A stretch of 19,364 nucleotides of DNA from Bacillota bacterium (GTDB taxonomy: Bacteria; Bacillota; Clostridia; Christensenellales; Aristaeellaceae), in the NCBI GenBank assembly GCA_023402355.1, contig JAEXCG010000148.1, positions 1 through 19,364 of the forward strand, read 5' to 3'. The notes beneath the pieces were generated by a model. The model saw nothing but the letters and a program-made list of their open reading frames with translations. It was not told the DNA's origin and did no database searches. Below, piece by piece: positions 1 through 6,570 of the stretch (positions within the stretch are counted from its first letter, which is position 1; each line of letters starts with the position of its first letter). Made by a program: the position numbers and the translations under genes.

Positions 1-36
1 AGAAACCAAAAGCCGTCTGCAAGACTGCAATCGTAT

Positions 37-68
37 CGCCCGGCTTTGCCGGGCGGGCGGGGCTTTTT
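37..68 (+). terminator. Possible terminator stem-loop
   Basis: An 8-bp perfect stem (37-44 pairs with 48-55) closes a TTT loop. It is followed by a G-rich spacer and then a run of five T at 64-68. The T run lies 8 nt after the stem, so this is a weak intrinsic terminator at best. If real, it would end a + strand transcript entering from left of the window. Confidence 0.35.
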
Positions 69-73
69 CCGGA

Positions 74-90
74 GCAAAACGCAGTTTTGC
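74..90. repeat. Short inverted repeat GCAAAAC-gca-GTTTTGC
   Basis: A 7-bp perfect inverted repeat with a 3-nt loop, flanked by the direct repeat GGAGC (71-75 and 91-95). Further out, a T run (64-68) faces an A run (97-102), so the whole 64-102 segment is an imperfect palindrome. It is one of five consecutive stem-loops between the window edge and the AraC gene. It could be a dispersed intergenic repeat, but one copy cannot show that. Confidence 0.45.
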
Positions 91-114
91 GGAGCGAAAA
101 AATCACCCGTAATC

Positions 115-144
115 TCGACAAAGTGGCCTATGCCACTTTGTCGA
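115..144. repeat. 13-bp perfect inverted repeat
   Basis: TCGACAAAGTGGC (115-127) pairs perfectly with 132-144 across a 4-nt loop. There is no adjacent T run on either strand; on the minus strand six T lie 12 nt or more beyond the stem. It is therefore a poor terminator but a very stable hairpin. Less GC-rich than the surrounding DNA, it resembles a REP-like or processing element more than gene sequence. Confidence 0.6.
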
Positions 145-151
145 CACGCTG

Positions 152-188
152 ACGCCGCCATGGCCCGATGCGCCATGGCGGCGTTTTT
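152..188 (+). terminator. Rho-independent terminator (+ strand)
   Basis: A 13-bp perfect stem (ACGCCGCCATGGC, 152-164, pairs with 172-184) has a 7-nt loop and runs straight into five T (184-188). This is a textbook intrinsic terminator for + strand transcription, so a + strand gene probably ends left of the window. Read on the minus strand it has no T tract, so it would not work as a normal terminator for the AraC gene. Confidence 0.7.
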
Positions 189-196
189 CTGCGCCG

Positions 197-219
197 GGGG
201 GCGGGCGCAGCCCGCCCCC
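197..219 (-). repeat. GC-only hairpin right after the AraC stop codon
   Basis: GGGGGCGGGC (197-206) pairs perfectly with 210-219 around a 3-nt loop, immediately 3' of the minus-strand TGA at 220-222. No T tract follows on the minus strand. It may protect the 3' end of the AraC mRNA or cause pausing, rather than terminate on its own. Confidence 0.55.
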
Positions 220-990
220 TCAGCACTTCTTGAACTGATAGGGGGTCGTGCCCACGAGGCGCTTGAACTGGCGGATGAAGTGATAGACGCTCGAATACCC
301 GCACTTTTCCGCCGCCGCGGCGACCGAGCAGTCGTGCAGCAGCAGCGTGCGCGCCCGTTCGATGCGGATGCCGATCAAATCCTGCGTGGGCGTGATGCCG
401 AAACAGCGGCGGTAGAGCTGGTAAAAGTACGACTCGCTCAGGTAGAGCCGCCGGGCCATTTCCGCGACGGTCCAGTCGTATTCCGGGTGCGCGAGGATGG
501 AGAAGCGCAGCTCCTTTAGTCGCAGGAGCGTGCCGTAGCTCATCTCGCTGGCCGCCTTCTGGAGGCGCACCTGCATCGCCATCGTGATGAGCAGCTCCTC
601 GATTTTGAGCTGGATGTAGTCCTCGCGAAACGCTCCCTTGTCGTGGTGCGTCATGGAAATCTGTCGAAAGAGCGCGGAAATCTCGTTCGTGTTCTTGAGA
701 TTGTACAGACGGTTGGGCAGGATTTCGTACTTTTGCAGGAGGCAGGTCAGGTCGCCCTCGACGTGAAACCAGTGGTGCAGCAGGTCCTCCGGGCAGCGGT
801 AGTAGTGCGGGACGTTCGGCTCGAGGATCAGGATGGAGCCGCGTTCCGCCTGCGCCTTCTCGCCGCCGATGCGAAGGTCGAGGCGCGAGAGGTACTGCGC
901 GACGATGTAGGTCGTAAGCCCCGCCTTGCGGTCCAGCTCCGTTCCCGCCTTTTCCACCCAGTCCATCTGGGCCTCCGTAACCCGCAGCAC
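220..990 (-). CDS. AraC-family transcriptional regulator
   Basis: A one-component DNA-binding regulator, probably of the divergent sugar-transport operon. Of 256 residues, the N-terminal ~140 look like the cupin-type ligand-binding half (a PNVPHYY segment near 55-61 is typical). Residues 158-256 form the double helix-turn-helix AraC domain, including DWTVAEMARRLYLSESYF and the closing GYSSVYHFIRQFKRLVGTTPYQF signature. The start is uncertain. GTG at 990 has AGGGGG 8 nt upstream; ATG at 966 has GGAGG 5 nt upstream and would remove 8 residues. A strong promoter lies at 1023-1051, and the divergent arrangement suggests autoregulation plus control of the operon starting at 1271. Family is certain; target and ligand are inferred. 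Confidence 0.93.
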   Translation of the reverse strand: MLRVTEAQMDWVEKAGTELDRKAGLTTYIVAQYLSRLDLRIGGEKAQAERGSILILEPNVPHYYRCPEDLLHHWFHVEGDLTCLLQKYEILPNRLYNLKNTNEISALFRQISMTHHDKGAFREDYIQLKIEELLITMAMQVRLQKAASEMSYGTLLRLKELRFSILAHPEYDWTVAEMARRLYLSESYFYQLYRRCFGITPTQDLIGIRIERARTLLLHDCSVAAAAEKCGYSSVYHFIRQFKRLVGTTPYQFKKC

Positions 991-1022
991 GGCGGTCGCC
1001 CCCTTGCATTCAGGATAAAAGC

Positions 1023-1051
1023 ATTGTAACGTTAAATGCAGGATAAGTCAA
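1023..1051 (-). promoter_or_regulatory. Promoter of the AraC gene
   Basis: On the minus strand TTGACT (1046-1051) and TACAAT (1023-1028) are separated by exactly 17 nt, each matching the sigma-A consensus at 5 of 6 positions. The predicted start is near 1016, giving a leader of 25-50 nt. The -10 overlaps the palindrome TAACGTTA (1027-1034). The octamer CAGGATAA occurs on both sides (1011-1018 and 1039-1046), so both are candidate binding sites for autoregulation. Confidence 0.75.
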
Positions 1052-1071
1052 TTTTATTGTGGGATTGTTCA

Positions 1072-1100
1072 TTGCGAAAGCGCGGGGGCGCCCCTATAAT
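1072..1100 (+). promoter_or_regulatory. Promoter of transport operon 1
   Basis: TTGCGA (1072-1077) and a perfect TATAAT (1095-1100) have a 17-nt spacer. The -35 matches at 4 of 6 positions, which fits a promoter helped by an activator. The string CCCTATAATGA (1092-1102) recurs exactly at the promoter of operon 2 (13812-13822). The region upstream is shared with the divergent AraC promoter. Confidence 0.7.
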
Positions 1101-1106
1101 GAACAG

Positions 1107-1270
1107 AAGAAATAGGAATAATTGCACAGCAAATACGGCGTATACTTGAGGCTTTTGCTTCCTTTTTGCGGCGAATTGCGGGCCGGAAATGCCGACGGGA
1201 TGTTTCTTCGCCTTTCTAGAGGGTGAAGAGAAGGATAGAACAACTTGATAAAAGAAGGGACGGTTCAGCC
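1107..1270 (+). other. Long 5' leader of operon 1
   Basis: About 164 nt separate the predicted transcription start from the ATG at 1271. The leader can form a stem between roughly 1203-1214 and 1220-1231 (with G-T pairs), ending about 40 nt before the start codon. I do not recognise a known riboswitch. An in-frame GTG at 1223 exists but lies inside this hairpin without a good ribosome site. Confidence 0.35.
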
Positions 1271-2503
1271 ATGAAGAAAATCTTTGCGATCCTGCTCTGC
1301 CTGTCGATGGTGTGCGCGTGCATCCTTCCCGCCTCGGCGCAATCTCCGGTGGAAATCGAACTGTGGACGCTCTTTACGGGAGACGACGGCACCACGATGA
1401 CCGGCATCGTCGACGCCTTCAACGCGGCCCAGAGCGAGGTGCACCTCACCCACGTCGCGATCGACCGCGAAAACCTCTACACCAAGCTGGCGCTGGCCAT
1501 GAACGACCCGGCCGCGCTGCCGGACATCTTCGTCACCTATTCCTACGACGTGGCCCGCTTCGTCGAGCTGGGCTACATCCAGCCGATGGACGAGACGCTT
1601 TCAACGCTCAGCGACTTCGACTTTGCCATCGACAAGTACCACGACGCCTGCGCGGCGCTCAACTATTACGACGGCAAGCGCTACTGCGTGTCGCTCGACT
1701 TCCCGACCTGGGGCATGTACGTCAACGACGCCCTCGCCGCGCAGTACTGCCCGGAGGTGCTGGAGGACCAGATCGTCACCTGGGACGAGATCAAGGCGGT
1801 CGGAGAGCGGCTGAAGGAGCAGGGCGTGGAGGACATGGCCGTGCTTGCTGCGAGCTGGGCGCGCAACGACCTGCTGGCGACCTACCTCGATCTGGCCGGA
1901 ACCTACGCCACCGAGGACGGCGCGTCGCTCGCGCTGGATAAGGACGCGGTCGTGCAGATGATCGACCTGTGGAAGGACTGCTACGACGCGGGCTACCTGT
2001 GGCAGGAGGGCGACGACGCCTCCACGCTGTTCGCGCTGGAGGAGACGATCTTCTACACGGGCGGCACGTGGAACATGAGCGCCGTCAAGGAATACGGCTT
2101 CGACTTCTCCTTCATCGCGGGCCCGCAGGTTTCCGCGGACGACACGCCCACGCTCTTCGGCGCCTCCCACGCGTTCATGATGCCCAACAAGGCGTGCAGC
2201 GCGGAGGAGCAGAGCGCCATCGCCTCCTTCATCCGCTATTTCTACGAGCACTCGATCGACTGGGCGCAGGCGGGCTCCATCGTCGCCTCCAAGGCGACCG
2301 CGGAAAGCGACGCGTATCAGGCGCTTGCGCAGGCGTTCGTCAGCAACAGCTACAACATCTCCAACCCGAACTACGTCTACTCGCAGCTCCTGTTCGACGT
2401 GCTCGACAGCCTGGGCTGGGAGGGCGTGTACGGCCGGATCAGCGCGGACGAGTTCGCGCAGACCTGGGAAAAGCAGACGCTGGAGAAGATCGCCGCCCAG
2501 TAA
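1271..2503 (+). CDS. Sugar ABC transporter solute-binding protein (CUT1 type)
   Basis: Extracytoplasmic receptor that would deliver a carbohydrate to the permeases encoded just downstream. 410 residues, usual for the MalE/UgpB-like family. MKKIF plus a hydrophobic core and ILPASA form a signal peptide with a likely cleavage after residue 23. The mature N-terminus (VEIELWTLFTGDD followed by GIVDAFNAAQ) is the classic start of the family. There is no clean lipobox; VCAC at 14-17 only approximates one. ATG 1271 is preferred over GTG 1223 because it begins exactly at the signal peptide and has AAGAAGGGA about 10 nt upstream. Two tandem hairpins follow the stop. The ligand cannot be predicted; the esterase in the operon suggests an acylated saccharide. 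Confidence 0.93.
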   Translation: MKKIFAILLCLSMVCACILPASAQSPVEIELWTLFTGDDGTTMTGIVDAFNAAQSEVHLTHVAIDRENLYTKLALAMNDPAALPDIFVTYSYDVARFVELGYIQPMDETLSTLSDFDFAIDKYHDACAALNYYDGKRYCVSLDFPTWGMYVNDALAAQYCPEVLEDQIVTWDEIKAVGERLKEQGVEDMAVLAASWARNDLLATYLDLAGTYATEDGASLALDKDAVVQMIDLWKDCYDAGYLWQEGDDASTLFALEETIFYTGGTWNMSAVKEYGFDFSFIAGPQVSADDTPTLFGASHAFMMPNKACSAEEQSAIASFIRYFYEHSIDWAQAGSIVASKATAESDAYQALAQAFVSNSYNISNPNYVYSQLLFDVLDSLGWEGVYGRISADEFAQTWEKQTLEKIAAQ

Positions 2504-2526
2504 GGGCCTGGGCGCCTTGAACTGCG

Positions 2527-2576
2527 TTCCCCCTTGGGGAAGTCCATGTGGGATCAGGCAACGCCTGATCCCACAT
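2527..2576 (+). promoter_or_regulatory. Tandem intercistronic hairpins
   Basis: Two stem-loops fill the gap between binding-protein and permease genes. The first has a 6-bp stem TTCCCC/GGGGAA (2527-2541). The second has a 14-bp perfect stem (2546-2559 with 2563-2576) and a 3-nt loop. No T run follows, so they probably do not terminate. By analogy with the malE-malF intergenic region of enteric bacteria, they may shield the upstream message from 3' exonucleases and keep the binding protein more abundant than the permeases. The function is inferred. Confidence 0.6.
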
Positions 2577-2601
2577 TCCATAAACGGGAGGATGGATCGC
2601 C

Positions 2602-3528
2602 TTGCCAACTAAGCATCGAAAACTGAGGCTCTACGCCTGGTGGGTCCCCGTCGCCTTTCTGCTGCCGCACCTGATCGTGTTTCTCTGCTTCAACATCTTT
2701 CCGATTCTGACCGGCGTGTACGCCTCCTTTACGAAGTGGACGCTCGGCAAGCAGCCGATCTGGGTGGGGCTCGCAAACTACGCGTCGCTCCTGACGGACC
2801 AGACCTCCATGTACTACTGGCAGCTTCGCTGGGGGCTGGCGAGCACCGTCAAGTTCGTGCTCCTGTGCGTCCCGTTTCGGATTCTCGTGCCCCTCACGCT
2901 CGCGCTGCTGCTGAGCACGAAGTGCCGCGGGCATAAGCTGCTACAGACCTGCTACTACCTGCCCTCGCTCCTGTCGCTTTCCGTCGTGATGGTCTCCTGG
3001 CGCTACATGTTCGACAGCAACGCGGGCATCATCAACAACTTTCTGGGGCTGGGGAAGCTGCAATGGGCCACCGCCTCGCCCTACAACTGGGTCGCGCTGA
3101 TCTTCATCACCGTCTGGTGGGGCTGCGGCAGCAACCTGATCATCTATCAGTCGGCCCTCGCGGGCGTCTCCACCGAGATCCTGGAGGCCGCCTCCGTCGA
3201 CGGGGCCAACGCCTTCCAGCGCTTTCTTCACGTGACCATCCCCTCCATCAAGTTTCCGCTGCAATACACGCTCATCACCAGCGTCATCGCGGAGTTCGGC
3301 ATCTGGGGCCAGCCGGACATGTTCAACAGCGGCGGGCCGACGCTCGAGGTCGTGAACGGGGTCAACCATCAGGCGAACAAGATGATCATGCAGTACATCG
3401 CCGAGAGCGGCTTTGGCAGCTCCGGCGTGAACGCGGGCATCGCCTCGTCCATGGCGCTCATCCTGGGCATCCTCATATTCTTCGTCTCGCTTTTGCAGTT
3501 CGGCGCGATGCGCCGTGGGAACGATTGA
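2602..3528 (+). CDS. Sugar ABC transporter permease, MalF-like
   Basis: First membrane subunit of importer 1. 308 residues with about six hydrophobic segments, the first near 15-35 and the last near 278-300. The conserved cytoplasmic loop for the ATPase is EAASVDGANAFQRFLHVTIP, with EAA at 195-197, Gly201 and Pro214. This order (MalF-like, then MalG-like) is standard for CUT1 systems. Translation appears to start at TTG 2602, which has GGGAGG at 2586-2591. The ATG at 2592 is out of frame. The rare start codon may lower permease yield relative to the binding protein. The next gene begins 12 nt after the stop. Confidence 0.93.
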   Translation: MPTKHRKLRLYAWWVPVAFLLPHLIVFLCFNIFPILTGVYASFTKWTLGKQPIWVGLANYASLLTDQTSMYYWQLRWGLASTVKFVLLCVPFRILVPLTLALLLSTKCRGHKLLQTCYYLPSLLSLSVVMVSWRYMFDSNAGIINNFLGLGKLQWATASPYNWVALIFITVWWGCGSNLIIYQSALAGVSTEILEAASVDGANAFQRFLHVTIPSIKFPLQYTLITSVIAEFGIWGQPDMFNSGGPTLEVVNGVNHQANKMIMQYIAESGFGSSGVNAGIASSMALILGILIFFVSLLQFGAMRRGND

Positions 3529-3540
3529 GGAGGTGCGCGC

Positions 3541-4419
3541 ATGGTTTCCGGTACGCAAACAAAGACAGCGCTTCCCGCGCGCCTTGGGCGCGAGTGGAAG
3601 ACGCTGCTGCTGTCCGTCCTGCTGTTTGTGCTGGCGGCGGCCTGGCTCAGCCCGCTCGTCTTTTCGTTCTTCGCGAGCTTCAAGACCAACGTGGAGATGA
3701 AGCGGTTTTCAAAGTACCTGAACGTCCTGCCCCTCAAGTGGACGACGGACAATTACGCGTTCGTGTGGAACAACACCGCCGCGCCCTTTGTCAGCATGGT
3801 GGTAAACTCCTTCATCGTCTCCGGGGCCACGGTGCTGCTGGTGCTGGTCATTTCCTCCACCTCCGCCTACGCCTACGAGCGGCTGCAGTTCAGGGGCAAG
3901 GAAAAGCTCTTCTGGTTTCTCTTCGGGCTGAGCATGATCCCCGGCGTGGTGGCGCTGGTGCCGCAGTATTACCTCTACGACGCCCTGGGGTGGACGAACC
4001 GGCTGATCTGCCTGATTACGCCCGGGCTGGGCAACGTGTTCAACATCTTCCTGCTGCGCAACTTCATGCACGGCATCCCCAAGGACATGGACGAGTCCGC
4101 GCGCATCGACGGCGCGAGCGATCTGCACATCTACCTTCGCATCATCCTGCCCTGCCTGTACCCCGCGATGATGGTCGTGGCGCTGTTCACGTTCACCGCC
4201 TCCTGGAACGACCTGATGTGGCCGTCGCTGGCGATCACCACGCCCTCGCGCCTGACGCTCACCGCGGGCATCCGCCTGCTCAACGACTCGTACGGCGGGT
4301 ATTACGAGCGGGTGCTCGCGGCCTGCATGCTGGCCGTGATCCCGACGTTTCTCCTGTATCTATTCGCGCGCAAGTACTTCATGCAGGGGCTTCAACTGAG
4401 CGCTGCGGTAAAAGGTTGA
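3541..4419 (+). CDS. Sugar ABC transporter permease, MalG-like
   Basis: Second membrane subunit of importer 1. 292 residues, with hydrophobic segments starting near 20-45 and about six in all. The ATPase-contact loop reads ESARIDGASDLHIYLRIILP, with ESA (185-187) replacing the usual EAA, Gly191 and Pro204. That substitution is tolerated in MalG-like proteins. ATG 3541 has GAGGAGG starting at the previous stop codon, so the two permeases are probably translated as a coupled pair. No ATPase gene lies in the operon, so a shared MsmK/UgpC-type ATPase encoded elsewhere is the likely energiser. Confidence 0.93.
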   Translation: MVSGTQTKTALPARLGREWKTLLLSVLLFVLAAAWLSPLVFSFFASFKTNVEMKRFSKYLNVLPLKWTTDNYAFVWNNTAAPFVSMVVNSFIVSGATVLLVLVISSTSAYAYERLQFRGKEKLFWFLFGLSMIPGVVALVPQYYLYDALGWTNRLICLITPGLGNVFNIFLLRNFMHGIPKDMDESARIDGASDLHIYLRIILPCLYPAMMVVALFTFTASWNDLMWPSLAITTPSRLTLTAGIRLLNDSYGGYYERVLAACMLAVIPTFLLYLFARKYFMQGLQLSAAVKG

Positions 4420-4439
4420 CAGAAAGAGAGCGAACAAGC

Positions 4440-5270
4440 ATGGCTTTGATGCACGTAAACTGCTATTCAAAGGTCCTACGCCAACACATATCCCTGGACG
4501 TGCTGCTGCCCTCGGAGGGCGAGCGGGACGACTACCCCCCGGAGCACCGCTGGCCCACGCTGTACCTGCTGCACGGCCTGTCGGACGATCATACCGTCTG
4601 GCAGAGGTGGAGCGCAGTCGAGCGCAAGCTCGGCGGCATCCCGCTCGCCGTGGTCATGCCCACGACCTTGCGGGGCTTTTACACGGACATGAAGTACGGC
4701 CCCCGCTACTTTACGTTCATCGCGGACGAGCTGCCGGGCCTTTGCGAAAAGTTCTTTCACCTCTCCCCCCTGCGGGAGGACCGGTTCGCCGCGGGCCTTT
4801 CCATGGGCGGCTACGGCGCCTTCAAGCTGGGGCTGCTGCATCCCGACAGGTACGGCGCGGTGGCCAGCCTTTCCGGGGCGCTGGACGTGGTGGGCTCAAC
4901 CCCGTTCGCCTACGACTACGATTCGCTGCTGCCCGAATACCGGCTGATCTTCGGGCGGCGGGAGGAGGCGATCGGCGGGGCGGACGACCTGTTTCACGCG
5001 GCGGAGCGCCTCGCGGCGTCCGGCGGGCAGCGTCCCCGCTTTTTCATGTGGTGCGGCACGGGCGACAAGCTCTACCGCGAAAACGCGTACTTCAACCAGC
5101 GCTTCGGCCAAAGGCTTGGCATCGAGTATCACGAGGGGCCCGGCACCCACGATTGGAAGTACTGGGACGAGCACATCTCGGACGTGCTCGACTGGCTGCC
5201 CCTGCGCACCCGGCGCTTTCCCGAGGCGCAGCGCGCGCCTCTGCCGGGCTCACAGCTCTGCGCGCTTTAG
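4440..5270 (+). CDS. Alpha/beta-hydrolase esterase (PF00756 esterase D / tributyrin-esterase type)
   Basis: Predicted cytosolic serine esterase; no signal peptide. 276 residues. YLLHG (42-46) supplies the oxyanion region, GLSMGGYGAF (119-128) contains nucleophile Ser121, and Asp209 (WCGTGDKLY) and His237 (GTHDWKYW) complete the triad. Relatives are S-formylglutathione hydrolases and small acyl/acetyl-xylan esterases. Being last in a sugar-importer operon, 20 nt after the permease stop, it probably removes acyl groups from imported saccharides. The ribosome site before ATG 4440 is poor (AGAGAG at best), so translation may depend on coupling. The last residues after DWLPL look like an added tail; its coding DNA overlaps the convergent gene by 21 bp. 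The upstream part of this reading frame, before 4440, is only a shadow of the permeases. Confidence 0.9.
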   Translation: MALMHVNCYSKVLRQHISLDVLLPSEGERDDYPPEHRWPTLYLLHGLSDDHTVWQRWSAVERKLGGIPLAVVMPTTLRGFYTDMKYGPRYFTFIADELPGLCEKFFHLSPLREDRFAAGLSMGGYGAFKLGLLHPDRYGAVASLSGALDVVGSTPFAYDYDSLLPEYRLIFGRREEAIGGADDLFHAAERLAASGGQRPRFFMWCGTGDKLYRENAYFNQRFGQRLGIEYHEGPGTHDWKYWDEHISDVLDWLPLRTRRFPEAQRAPLPGSQLCAL

Positions 5271-6356
5271 GAACCCGCGCAGGGGCGCCTCGCCCGGGCG
5301 GCGCAGCTCCACGCAGATGTGGCCTTCCACCGCGTAGAAGAGGTAGGTGAGTTCGGCCTTCTCCCCGGCGCGGACGGAGGCGATTTGCGGAGGTTCGTCG
5401 AGGCTCAAGCCGCCATAGACGGCGTACGCCTTTTTCGTCTGAAGCGGCTCATAGGCGAACGAAAGCTGCGGCGCCTGTACGCCGTCGGGCAGGCTGCCGC
5501 GCGGCACGTAGCCGTAATAGCCCATCACCGGGTCGCCCAGGCCGTAGCGAATCAGGGCCCAGTCGCCCTCAAACCCGATCAGGGAGACCGTTTCGCCCCC
5601 CGGCAGCGCGTCCAGCCCATCCCCGAGGCGCAGGTACGCGTCGCCCGGCCCCGTGAACACGTCCGTTTCGGCGGGGAGCTCGACGTCTGCGCCCGCCGGC
5701 AGCTCGAGCAGGTACGGCGGCTGCTCCGGAGCCGGCCCGCTCAGGAGCCCTTCGATCGCGGCCGCGTCCGGCGCGGCGGCGTTTTCGCGGTTCAGGTTCC
5801 AGGTGCGCGCCATGGAGACGCGCCGCCCCGACGCGTCCTGCCGCTCGTCGCAGAGCTGAAACAGGCCGCCGTCCAGCGCGAAGAGCGAGCGCACCTGCGT
5901 CTGGCCGTCCCTGCCCAGCAGGCGTCGTCCGGCGTAGTGGAAGGTGAGCGCGCTGTCCTGCCCGAAGAGGTAGTGGACATCCTCCTGATAGGGCATGCCG
6001 CCGTCGTCCCCGGCGTACTGCACGGCGATCCAGCCGTTGTCCTCCGCGCGCAAGCCGACGGCCTGCACGTCCTGGCGCAGGGCGGTTTTGCTCTTGAGCG
6101 CCAGCACATAGAGGTCTTCGCCCAGCCGTCTGAAGACGGTGAGCACGCTTTCGCCGTCCTTCGTGAGGGCGATCACCGCAAATTCGCCGGGCGTGCCCGC
6201 GGCGAGGCCGTCGTCCGCCGCCAGCAGGGCGTAGTCGGAATAGCGCTCGCCGAGCTCGCGGCCGATGCTCTCGGGCAGGGAGACGTTTTGCGCAAGGCAC
6301 GGGACGCGGGCGAGGCAAAGGACGAGCAGCGCACACAAAAGGCACGTTCGCTTCAT
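5250..6356 (-). CDS. Exported protein with SH3-like domain(s), unknown role
   Basis: 368 residues with an N-terminal signal peptide (MKRT, then a Leu/Cys-rich core, cleavage near VPCLAQ at 18-23). Residues about 225-290 resemble a bacterial SH3 domain: TDVFTGPGDAYLRLG, then WALIRYG and YYGYVPRGSL. Residues about 330-368 may form a second, degenerate copy. Bacterial SH3 domains often bind cell-wall peptides, so a wall-associated role is plausible, but no catalytic domain is visible. ATG 6356 is chosen over an upstream in-frame start at 6530 because it has AGGGGGA 7 nt upstream and starts the signal peptide. The upstream extension has no signal-like features. The gene is convergent with and overlaps the esterase gene by 21 bp. 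Confidence 0.8.
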   Translation of the reverse strand: MKRTCLLCALLVLCLARVPCLAQNVSLPESIGRELGERYSDYALLAADDGLAAGTPGEFAVIALTKDGESVLTVFRRLGEDLYVLALKSKTALRQDVQAVGLRAEDNGWIAVQYAGDDGGMPYQEDVHYLFGQDSALTFHYAGRRLLGRDGQTQVRSLFALDGGLFQLCDERQDASGRRVSMARTWNLNRENAAAPDAAAIEGLLSGPAPEQPPYLLELPAGADVELPAETDVFTGPGDAYLRLGDGLDALPGGETVSLIGFEGDWALIRYGLGDPVMGYYGYVPRGSLPDGVQAPQLSFAYEPLQTKKAYAVYGGLSLDEPPQIASVRAGEKAELTYLFYAVEGHICVELRRPGEAPLRGFLKRAEL

Positions 6357-6399
6357 GGCATTTTCCCCCTTATCGCTTTCACTAGAAAAGACGGAAAGA

Positions 6400-6433
6400 A
6401 ACGGCAAAAAGCTCCGACGGCCGTTATTTTTTT
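6400..6433 (+). terminator. Weak candidate + strand terminator
   Basis: AACGGC (6400-6405) can pair with GCCGTT (6420-6425) across a 14-nt loop, followed by A and seven T (6427-6433). The stem is short. It lies beyond the convergent SH3-like gene and could stop + strand read-through from operon 1, which has no visible terminator of its own. The same DNA is the minus-strand leader of the SH3-like gene. Confidence 0.25.
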
Positions 6434-6570
6434 GCCTAAAGCCGAAAAACGGTTTAGAGGAGCGTTCATACGGGGATTGAAGGATAGCCCTCAACAAGCG
6501 GATTTTCTGGATTCGAGTGTGTACGCGCATATGAATAAAATGAAGTTAAATCAGCTCGGCAAAGGGGAAT

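Noticed and set aside
1..219. CRISPR array
   Set aside because: The stem-loops differ from each other; there is no repeated unit of constant length with spacers.
1023..1040. CcpA catabolite-repression site
   Set aside because: TGTAACGTTA looks similar, but the spacing around the central CG is one base short of the cre consensus.
3063..4439. N-terminal extension of the esterase frame
   Set aside because: The frame is open upstream but overlaps both permease genes out of frame and encodes no recognisable sequence until 4440, where esterase homology begins.
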